A DNA stretch of 64,000 nt. Source: Tubiluchus corallicola (Eukaryota > Priapulida > Priapulimorpha > Priapulimorphida > Tubiluchidae). Where the stretch lies: the NCBI GenBank assembly GCA_030141605.1, contig JAQGDQ010000550.1:62001-126000 (forward strand), given 5' to 3'. A program made the translations under genes and the position numbers. Positions 49,801-59,900 of the stretch are shown here, in pieces. How positions within the stretch are numbered: position 1 is the stretch's first letter; every line of letters begins with the position of its first letter. Under the pieces are notes generated by a model that was not told the origin of the DNA, ran no database searches, and worked only from the letters and a program-made list of their open reading frames with translations.

Positions 49801-52800
49801 AGCAGAAAATGAACTTGTCACAGAAGTGAAGAAACGAAAACTGGCAGAAATTGAACTAGATGATCACAGTAAGAGGCCAATTTCAAGTGAGGATTGGCGT
49901 GTTTTAATGAAATGTTTGGACCTGACATGTGGTTATAAAGCCACGGAATTCTTGCCGTTGGTACAGCATCTTAGACTTCACTCCACAGTTCTTGGTTTGT
50001 CTGATGAAGAAAACAACCTGCTTGAATCAACTACAAAATATATGCTGTGCAAGCAAATAGATTGTTCATTTGAAACAAAACGGGTAGTCTGTATGATCTG
50101 CCATTCCATAAACCATCTACGATATCTGCAGCAGGAGAAAAAATTTGGGTACTTTTACTGTAGCGATTGTGACTACCTGACGTGGACATTTCCAGAAATG
50201 TTGCAGCAACATGTGCAACTGCAGCACAAGAATGTTAAAAGTGTGTCATTAATTCCAGCTGACCAAAGTGTAAATGACAATGATCAGAATGAGGACATTG
50301 TAGTTATCAGGCAGTACTCTCAAAATGATGTAGAAGCTGCCATTGCTAAACTACTTCCCAAATATTTAGCACAGAACTTTGATTTTCATATACATGATAC
50401 AGCCGAACTTTTGCTACAGTTATTTAACAGTAGACTCTTCACCACATTGCCTGCTCAAAGGCGGGAACCATTGTCTAATCAAACCACCGTGCGTTCTACT
50501 GATTCTCCTACAAGTGCGATTCCTTCAATAAAGAGGTCTCTAAGCTCTGAATCTGAACAGTCTCAGTCTAGCTGTGTGCCAGCATCGTCTATACTGATGC
50601 AGTCATTAATGGGTAAATGTTCTACTACGGCAAAGTCTTTTTCCAAGGGACTTTTAGTTAGGCAGAGCGCAGTGACTACTGATACAGAATCGTCGCCATC
50701 CGTCAGCCCTGATGAGACGCTCCGTATCCAGAAAAATGCAAGTGCATTAAGCAGTCAAAGATCCTTGGATGTCCCACAACCCTGCCAAATTACTTCAACA
50801 GGCAGATCTAATTCTGTTCCACCTTTGCGTTCTTTTCTGGATCATGGTGACAGTGAAGCACGTGAAAGGGCTGTATCACCACCAACATTTCCACAATCAG
50901 TTGATGATCAGGAAGCCAAAATTACTGCATTTTGCTGCATTTGTCACGACAGAAATATTGAACTTTCTGTCTTGGAGCAACACTTAATCAGGCACATGAA
51001 TCCAATAACGCTAACTTGCAATGTATGTATGTATCAAGCAGTCTATCCTAAGATAGCTGAAGAACATGGCAAACTGAAACACCCTCAGCTACCTCTGTCA
51101 TCTCTGTTCAACAGACAAAATTTTTGTGCTTTTGTTGATGACAAATTTGTCATGAGATGTAGTGGTTGCTCGTATGCAACGGTCAATGTGGCCGACTTTG
51201 CCGATCATCTTAATATGTGGGATCGTTTCTCATTCTCATGTGCACGATGCAGCCAACCTTGTCGGTTGTGCAAAAAAGGGACTCATGATCGACGTGGCGG
51301 GTTATCTGCCTGGCATGCTTGGTGGATTGAAGCACATTATGTAGCATATCACGATGAAGTTGAGAGGGGTGACATTGAGCTTGCAGTGGCTTTGAACGAA
51401 AAGTTTGCTGATCAGGGTTGTACAATGCATGCAGCTATCTTAGCCAGTAAGATGAGAAATCCAAAAGCAGTATCACTCGTTGACACTCGTGCGGCAGAAA
51501 ATTTTTATGCCAGAGGAGATTTTATGCCGGAACATACTAGACTTGGCCAGTTTGCACCCATATCTTCTTTTAGCGGAAGCACCACTGATGATGACCATGA
51601 TGATATTGTTGAAAAACACGATAGTCCTTCTCAGAAACGAAAAACCCTGGAATACATATCAAAACAGTTATCAAACAGGCAGAAATCAATGGGTTTTGAA
51701 TTTACAAGTGACAGAAATGTCTCTCCTGTAATTACCCATACTGAACCTTCAGGTCATACAATTTCTGGAGCAGACTCAAAAAAGACAACTCTGGACCTGT
51801 CAAAACCGCCTCCTTTGCAGATTATTGGCACCCAAGAAAAGCCTGGTCAGCAGTTGGCTGCAGCAAAACGCCTTAATTTTGTCCGTGCCTTTAGCTATGA
51901 TGAAACACTTGCAGTCCGTTACATCAGTTCATCTGCGGACCTGGATCAACAAGATGGCAAAAACCCCAAAGTCAAAAGATCTCGAGCTTGCTTGATGAGG
52001 TCCGATTCCGAGAGCAAAGCCACATCATCGCGATCGCGCAACCTGCACCCCATCGAGATCACTTGCACTCTTTGTGAAGGGAAGGTGATCGTGGAGAGTA
52101 GTCTGAGCCGGCATGTAAAACAACATGCTGTGAATATTCCGTTCACTTGTAGCGTCTGCACTTACATGGCTGTGTCTGGTGTACAACTAGAGGAGCATCG
52201 ACTTGTTCAGCATCCCAATTTGGACCTATCAGATATTGGTTATATACCCAAGAAAGATGAAGAGGGCCTCGACAACTTACCATACAGGTATTATATTGTT
52301 CTCTTTGGGGTTCTAAAAAGTAAATTGTGCTACATTAATTTTCCAGCCAGGTAAAAAAGATTACTGACTCACCCGATCTCTTTATTTATGTAGTGTGTAA
52401 ATTTGTAGTATTAAGAAGTAAAACGAAAAGTGCTTATGCAACATAGCATGAAGTTAAAAATCATTGTTATTTGGTGTTTTTATATTTCCTGCTGCCTCTA
52501 AGAGTCTTCAAATCCTTTTATTACCATTTAATGCCTTGTTGTAGAAATAACGAATCTTCAGTATGCCCGTTTTTTCTCTTAGCAGCTTAAACACTAATAA
52601 ATTATTTTCTTATTACTGTTTTGCAGGTGTAATTGGTGTCCATTTGCATGTAACACTAGTAACCGACTGACTCGCCATATATGGAACCACATTCGGTTTG
52701 AGTGTTCCGAATGCCATCTAGAGTCAGACAACCTTCAAACTATAAAAAGTCATCATCAAGTGGTGCATTCAACATTAAAGGCTACCTCGATAATCATGCA

Positions 52801-53038
52801 TAAAGTTGACTGCTTGCCGGAAGATGTTACTGAATCGAGTATGGAAGATCTCAAGCAGCGATATCGTCCCAGGAAGCGGGTCACCTGGTCCTCTGTAGTG
52901 GGTAATAATCCAAATAACGAGGCAGCAATGCCCACTGAAACCACAAAGAAAGCTCTGAAACAACGCATATCAAGTGGCGGAAGCTTCGACGAAAGTTTGC
53001 CTCCTGTTTCCGAATCTATTGCAGATGAAAGAAAGTAG
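46880..53038 (+). CDS. Giant multi-C2H2 zinc-finger protein
   Basis: Exons 46880-52287 and 52627-53038 join through an Arg codon (AG|G) to 1939 residues; 5.4 kb of coding sequence sits in one exon. About 22 C2H2-like fingers are visible. From residue 12 to about 1080 they are mostly C-x4-C (CYFPGC at 12-17, CYYPGC at 303-308, then about ten between 375 and 651, more at 877-943 and 1012-1079). From residue 1094 onward they are C-x2-C (CSDC, CCIC, CNVC, CSGC, CTLC, CSVC), including two in exon 2 (CNWC, CSEC). Linkers are long and unlike the TGEKP type. Between the blocks lie Ser-rich disordered segments with RSDS/RSNS motifs and a duplicated basic patch (967-993) that could be a nuclear signal. 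A nuclear nucleic-acid-binding role is inferred; no named orthologue is recognised. Confidence 0.9.
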
Positions 53039-53098
53039 TGCGGAAATTACCTCTGAGTTCTAACATTCCGCAGCAAAGTTGAGCAAACTCCCTGAGTC

Positions 53099-53262
53099 AC
53101 AGATTTTTTTGTGGTTCTAATTAACCGACTGGCCTGACTTTGCTCGTATTTAATAGCTGCCCACTGTGATTAAGATGACAACAGATTTTTTTGTGGTTCT
53201 AATTAACCGACTGGCCTGACTTTGCTCGTATTTAATAGCTGCCCACTGTGATTAAGATGACA
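53099..53262. repeat. Tandem duplication, 2 x 82 bp, in 3' UTR
   Basis: Two apparently identical adjacent copies beginning ACAGATTTTTTTGTGGTTCT start at 53099 and 53181. They lie just after the zinc-finger stop codon, so they are probably in its 3' UTR. Confidence 0.92.
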
Positions 53263-53864
53263 ACCAGTAGTTCTTTTATGGCTCCTAAGATGTTCTGTTA
53301 AGGCTATGGCTCGGATATTTTCTTTTCAATTATGGGTGTCAAAGATGGCGAGCTTCAATCGTCCACATCCGTCCTAACAGAAGACCAGTTAATCTTTGGA
53401 AGCAGTATGCGTGAATGGCCTTAGTGTTGCTGTGCAGAAACCTGAACGCACAAACAAAACAGAACTGTTATATTTGCTGCAAATGTAATGCAAGTTTGCA
53501 AGATATTTGCAGTTTTGCATATATTTGACATTTAATGGATTTAACATGATTTAAAAGATCACACTCCATAGCCTGGCTTTTTTATGAGATTCATAAATTT
53601 AGATGCTTTTTCGTGACTTGCACTAAGCCTGCCGACTTCTGTTTATTTTTCATATACAGAGTGTGTATGATACTTATAATATTTATTAATATAATTCCAA
53701 TGACTGCAGTTCTATGGTAACTGTTGTCTGCATTCATGATTTACTGAAAATCTTCTAATCTGACACTGAATGAGAACATCAATTTTTCATTTTTGCTTAT
53801 AACATAGTTTCCAAAGAAAAACAGTATAGTTACTATACAGTTGATGTATACATGTATAAGTCAA

Positions 53865-54205
53865 TTACACATTTATTTTACAAAACTTTGTATAATCAAT
53901 TTCTTTGTAAATAGAACATTTGTATATACACTTTCTTATATATTTTTAAGCTACTATTGTAAGGGCTTAGTATCATTTCAGAACAATCATGCATTTATTT
54001 TACAAAACTTTGTATAAAAAATTGTGTATAGTACATTATACCCATTATTATATATTTGTAAACTTACTGTAAGGGCTTAGTATTAGTTCAACTATACATT
54101 TATTCTGCAAAACCTTGTATAATGAATTTATTAGTGTACAGAATATTTTGTAAATACACTGTAGCATAAATTATTAAACTATTGTAAACTTAATATCATT
54201 CTAAG
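53865..54205. repeat. Three diverged tandem copies of ~115 bp
   Basis: CATTTATTTTACAAAACTTT followed by GTATAA occurs near 53870 and 53992, and CATTTATTCTGCAAAACCTT near 54096. Each of the first two ends with TGTAAGGGCTTAGTAT. A/T-rich, downstream of the zinc-finger coding region. Confidence 0.75.
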
Positions 54206-55269
54206 AAATCTTCACCGTATTTTTTGTAATGAATTGTATTTGGTACATTTTTTATCCAAATTTTCAAGAAATAAGTATAAAGTATGTGTTTCTGTATATA
54301 CATTAGTTTGGCAAATTTATATTAGATATCAAGAATTATTGCTAGTTCTATAACATGCATTGTATGTGTGTTTTTTTTGCTTATTATTTTGCATATAAAA
54401 AACACAACATTTTGCAAAATATACTTTTTTATTTTCAAATGATTAAGCCAAACAGTACATGGTTAAAAGTGCCAGCACTACGTTAGTGCATTCTATATAT
54501 CGTGGCATGTTACTGAGAAATATTGTTGTATCAATTTATCTTTGAAGTTCATAGAAGTTTTAGTTGTTAAACAGTCCATTTGACATTCACTGTGAATGTG
54601 CAACACTTCATTATTAGATGACTCTCCATGAAATTCTTATTTACTATAAAACTCCCTGGAGTGCGATGTTTCAATTTACAAGCAAATCACCTAGTTTAAG
54701 TCAGAAATCAGACTTTTATTAATAAAATAATAGCATGCCTGAACCAATGTCACACTTTTCACATGTAATAGTGTGTAATAGCACTTGAAGTTACTATTAT
54801 ATTTTACAAGCTTGTATTGCACACACATACATACAGTCTTAAAAATTGCCAATTGGTTAAATTGTCACTGTGTTCATATTCAAACAAACAAGAGAAATTC
54901 TTGATAACATTTCATTTTTTGCTCACATGTTTAATGTACACAAAGCTCATCCATATGAATGATTCAGAAAAGCCAAAGTGCCAGTAAAAACATCTGAAGA
55001 GTATTTGTCAATAATTCACAAGGAGTACTTCAACTGTTTCAAAAAATTAAATTTTTGAATTGATTAACAGGGAAAATTACAAATCCTTATAGCATTCACA
55101 ATACAGCCAGGCTTAATTCTTAACTTAAATTTCATTTTTTACGAATTTTTGTACATGATTTGCTTAATAATAGACTTCTCCTGCCAGTGATAACTTAGAT
55201 GTATAACTGATAGAATAATCATACATTTTCATGATTGAAATTGGAGAAACAGCAAAAAACTAGTTAGTG
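54206..55269. other. Downstream/intergenic DNA, nothing recognised
   Basis: AT-rich sequence between the zinc-finger gene and the MITE. An AATAAA at 54721 is the clearest candidate polyadenylation signal for the zinc-finger gene, which would give a 3' UTR of about 1.7 kb. Confidence 0.4.
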
Positions 55270-55475
55270 CAGTCAAACCTCGTTATAGCGCCCCTTTTTA
55301 TAATGCCAACCTCGCTTATTGTCCATATTTTTAGCAAATAAAAAAATCTATATTCGCATAGACATGTATGACACAACAGTATTTACATGTATTAATGCAA
55401 CTTACAATCCCAAACTCGCTATAATGCCAACTTTTTTTGCAGTCCCAAAGTAGATGGTATAAAGAGGTTTGACTG
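55270..55475. mobile_element. MITE with Tigger/pogo-like terminal repeats
   Basis: Left end CAGTCAAACCTCGTTATA and right end TATAAAGAGGTTTGACTG are inverted repeats with one mismatch. Internally CTCGCTATAATGCCAACTT and a related ATAATGCCAACCTCGC echo the ends. The terminal sequence resembles pogo/Tigger-type elements, though no clear TA target duplication flanks it. At 206 bp it is non-autonomous. Confidence 0.75.
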
Positions 55476-56520
55476 TTTTACAAGTATGTGTCTGAATACT
55501 TACTATAATGTTATCATACCATACCAAAGGTATAACACACCAATGCTACAGAACTATAATAAAAACTTGTCAAATAACTGAGTATTGAAAAGAGAAATTC
55601 ATAATGGTAAGAGACATCTATAACACGGTAAGTGCTCCAGTTAAAAACGCGTGACACAACGAAAACAACACAAAATGTTAAAAACAAGGTGTCATATCAG
55701 TGACATTATAACTATATTACCACACACTGTATACTAAAGTTTTTAGCACACATACACATTCTTAAACTCTCGCAATTTCACAGAACAAAATCACGCAACT
55801 CAATTATATAGCGTAATCGTACAAACATTACTTTATCACTTCTCACGCGAAGTGCTTTTGATAACAGTTTTTACAAAGATATTTCTATAAAATTATAATA
55901 AATAACTATCACACAGAATTCATGCATTCTGATGCAATGGGCTTTCTACACGACTATAATTTTTCACTTCTGTACACAAACTCACAGATGTGTCATCTGT
56001 AACACACCTATTCACGCAGTCACAATGCCATCTCAAGTGCAAACCACCTGTATCGAATAAAGAGAAATCACCATTTCTGAAATGTGAACGCTTCGTGCAT
56101 TGAAGAGTGCGGTTACAACCTTTACACAATACTTCAGCCAAACACTATTGCAACTTCGAGTACGGCATAGGTAGCAAGATTCTTGAAACAACAGACCTCA
56201 TGAGCGGTACTAAAAGTAAAACAATTGCCAGAACATTAGGTGTGCCTAAAAGATAATGAATAAGTAAAATGCAAATCTTTAGAAGAACAGAATGCTCCTT
56301 CTGCACTTTTACGCAATTTTACGTTTTCTAAAGAGAAATTTAGTAATGGTTGGAAGAAATCCTCAGGGCAAGATACAATGAAACAGGAAATGCAATAAAC
56401 ACCAATGTAATGATACGTTTACAGCAGGTAAAAACAAGAACGAAAAACGGAAATTTAAATGAAGCCACAATGAAAACAGCAAGTAATTTACAATGGTACA
56501 AATCCAAAATTAAATTATGT
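55476..56520. other. Intergenic DNA, nothing recognised
   Basis: The open frame on the minus strand at 55920-56141 (AEVLCKGCNRTLQC...) is Cys-containing but matches no domain I can name and has no splice support. Confidence 0.5.
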
Positions 56521-56680
56521 AGGGGAACGTGGAGCCTACTGGTCCAAGGAATCTGCCTTGCAAACAAAAGGTCCCTGGTTCAAATCCAGGCTGCATCACA
56601 ACTTTTTCAAGTTTGTTATCAAAATTTAATTGTGGGCTTTGCCATCATAATAATAATGACATTAAGATTATAATAATTAA
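56521..56680 (+). mobile_element. tRNA-derived SINE, copy 2
   Basis: Head with A-box-like GGAGCCTACTGGTCCAAGG and B-box GGTTCAAATCC, then CACAACTTTTTCAAGTTTG, TTATCAAAATTTAATT and a tail with ATAATAATAATGACATTAAG followed by ATTATAATAATTAA. Same order as copy 1 at 5901-6105. Here the T-arm (CCTGGTTCAAATCCAGG) still pairs perfectly, so this copy is less decayed in the head. Confidence 0.75.
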
Positions 56681-56688
56681 GTGAGTAA

Positions 56689-56694
56689 TTTATT
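56689..56694 (-). terminator. Polyadenylation signal AATAAA, NIPSNAP gene
   Basis: AATAAA on the minus strand about 280 nt beyond the stop codon at 56973. It supports the reading in which 56973-57091 is the terminal coding exon. Confidence 0.4.
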
Positions 56695-56972
56695 CACTGT
56701 CAAAAAACACAATCCTTCCAGAATATAACAGTGAGATAAAAGGGAATTCTGAGAATAATGCACAAAATGTTACAAAAGCCACTGCAGAATAATGGCACCA
56801 AGTTATGAAAATGACTCGCAAAAGAATATATGACAACGAATGATGTCATACAGCTGGTCTGTGTCAAATCAAACAGAAATATTTACTTGACTTGCTGTAA
56901 TCCACACCCTGAAATCAGATATAGTGCATCTGTAATACGATAAATGACAGTACCAAAAAAGCATGCAGTTCA

Positions 56973-59900
56973 TTAATGTAAAAATTTACTGTCAGAATTT
57001 TTCATACTTGTATGTTGTACGCATTTGTCCCATCCGGGTTTCTGCCAGGCTGCCTCGCGTGTGTGTTTTCTGGACTCCATATCATCATAAGCTGCAACAA
57101 AAAAATAGAAATGCATTATTACACTTATTTTTCAAAGGTTAGTATTCAAATTTAGTTTTCAAATTGCATAGTAATGATGACATAAACTTTTAAACAATTT
57201 AGTTAAGTTCGATAAATTTAAAAATGAAAACAAATTAATGTGTTTGGCCTCATATTCAAAAGGTTACTAGCTCAAACTCAATCTCAATGACAATTTTTTC
57301 ATACTTAAATACTTTTCATTCGTTTGATATATAAATACCTGTGAGTTTGTACATTCTACAGAATCTACACATCATAACATCATTAATAAAAGATTAATTT
57401 CGTAACTTCAAATAATTGAAACATTGTATAAACTGGTATTACTAATAATGATAAAACCAAAGACACACAACTTGTTTTCATCAAAATTTTAATTTTTTTA
57501 AAATGTGCTCTTAGAAGTATTAGTTCACAGTTTCTCCTTTAGTAATTGTAATTTGTTTGTAATTATATATATATCGGCAATTAACGATTTTTAAGTGAAC
57601 TCTAACTATCTAACACACCCTAGTTATGATAATAAACTTTATGCAAGACCAATAAAAGCATATTTGCACTGACAAAAGGATTTATACTTCTACACACATG
57701 TAAGAGGGGCAAAGTTTTTTGTTAGAAATTCGCTTAGAAGTCGTGATTGATTACTGCTAAGCCCTCACTGAATACTCTTACAATTGTCAAAGCAAAAATA
57801 ATGCCGAAAATATTTTGCAGGACTTTATCCGTTTCTTTAAGTATGTATGTGAGAAAAAATGATAATAATAGTAATAACAAACAGACTGTTTACAGTATAT
57901 TAAATAGAGATATCAACTTATGACTACAATCACTTCCGGTGAATTGGACGCAAGTCGGACCCGTGTATTCAATGTTTATTCCAGCGGTGCGGCCCTACAT
58001 GCAAGACGTTGTGAATGTACATGATCTAAGTATGGAGGTGCTTACGATGAATTTATCGAAACAGAGAGTGATTTAAAGTTTATTTGTTTAAAAAAAATAG
58101 AAGAAAATATGAGTTATACTTGGTATGCATAATTAATTAATTAGTTTTCAAATTGCATAGTAATGATGACATAAACTTTTAAACAATTTAGTTAAGTTCG
58201 ATAAATTTAAAAATGAAAACAAATTAATGTGTTTGGCCTCATATTCAAAAGGTTACTAGCTCAAACTCAATCTCAATGACAATTTTTTCATACTTAAATA
58301 CTTTTCATTCGTTTGATATATAAATACCTGTGAGTTTGTACATTCTACAGAATCTACACATCATAACATCATTAATAAAAGATTAATTTCGTAACTTCAA
58401 ATAATTGAAACATTGTATAAACTGGTATTACTAATAATGATAAAACCAAAGACACACAACTTGTTTTCATCAAAATTTTAATTTTTTTAAAATGTGCTCT
58501 TAGAAGTATTAGTTCACAGTTTCTCCTTTAGTAATTGTAATTTGTTTGTAATTATATATATATCGGCAATTAACGATTTTTAAGTGAACTCTAACTATCT
58601 AACACACCCTAGTTATGATAATAAACTTTATGCAAGACCAATAAAAGCATATTTGCACTGACAAAAGGATTTATACTTCTACACACATGTAAGAGGGGCA
58701 AAGTTTTTTGTTAGAAATTCGCTTAGAAGTCGTGATTGATTACTGCTAAGCCCTCACTGAATACTCTTACAATTGTCAAAGCAAAAATAATGCCGAAAAT
58801 ATTTTGCAGGACTTTATCCGTTTCTTTAAGTATGTATGTGAGAAAAAATGATAATAATAGTAATAACAAACAGACTGTTTACAGTATATTAAATAGAGAT
58901 ATCAACTTATGACTACAATCACTTCCGGTGAATTGGACGCAAGTCGGACCCGTGTATTCAATGTTTATTCCAGCGGTGCGGCCCTACATGCAAGACGTTG
59001 TGAATGTACATGATCTAAGTATGGAGGTGCTTACGATGAATTTATCGAAACAGAGAGTGATTTAAAGTTTATTTGTTTAAAAAAAATAGAAGAAAATATG
59101 AGTTATACTTGGTATGCATAATTAATTAATTAATTAAGTTGTGGTCGGGTCAGTCCTAAGTCGCATAGGTAATAATTCGACACCAAATGTACTTGTGACA
59201 TGACTCTTCCTGCTTAAAAAACAGTTAGTGCATAGCTTAAAGTTGTAAATTTGTTCTACTTACCCCATAGATGATGAACATTATGAATAAGACCAACATT
59301 GGAGAAAAACCCAGCTACAGGTTCATTGTTTGCTTGTCTGTGCTTGAGACCTTTTGCCCAATTCTGTCCCCATTCTATCATGGTACCTGGCTGAAAATAA
59401 TTAAAAGTTTTTGTAAAACTTCCAGGCAAAATCTAGAGTTAAGTCGAGGGCGATAAAAATATGAAAGTTTAATTTATTATCACGAAAGCTCAGTGAGTTC
59501 TCTTCCTTAACCATGACGCAAAAATAAAATTACCATAAAACAACAGCACATTTATGGCCAGAATTTCGTTATAATTTGCCACATTCTCGCTGTGACTTTT
59601 TACGAGAATTCAGAGAATCAAGGTATAAATTTCATGACAAAGTACGATGAATGCTAATTATACCAACAGTGAAGACTGATTTTTTTTAGCTGAAGTGATT
59701 TACTAACAAAATTAATCACTATTAGTACTAACATTTTTTCAGAATGAGACTAACATTTCCTGATTCAGTTTTCCAGCCATTTCAAATTTTGTTGATTCTT
59801 CTCATTGTCAGTGAACCACAGTTATCATCTCCTTTATCAAGAAATCTACCACAAGCATTTAAATCAAGAATTGCTTTATATTCACGCATCATGAAAAATT

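Noticed and set aside
46890-52161. Numerous shorter open frames overlapping the zinc-finger exon
   Set aside because: Shadows of the long, finger-encoding frame.
57236-57300. SINE-like A- and B-box words (TGGCCTCATATTC, AGCTCAAACTC)
   Set aside because: The boxes are too close together and the B-box is degenerate, so a third SINE copy could not be supported.
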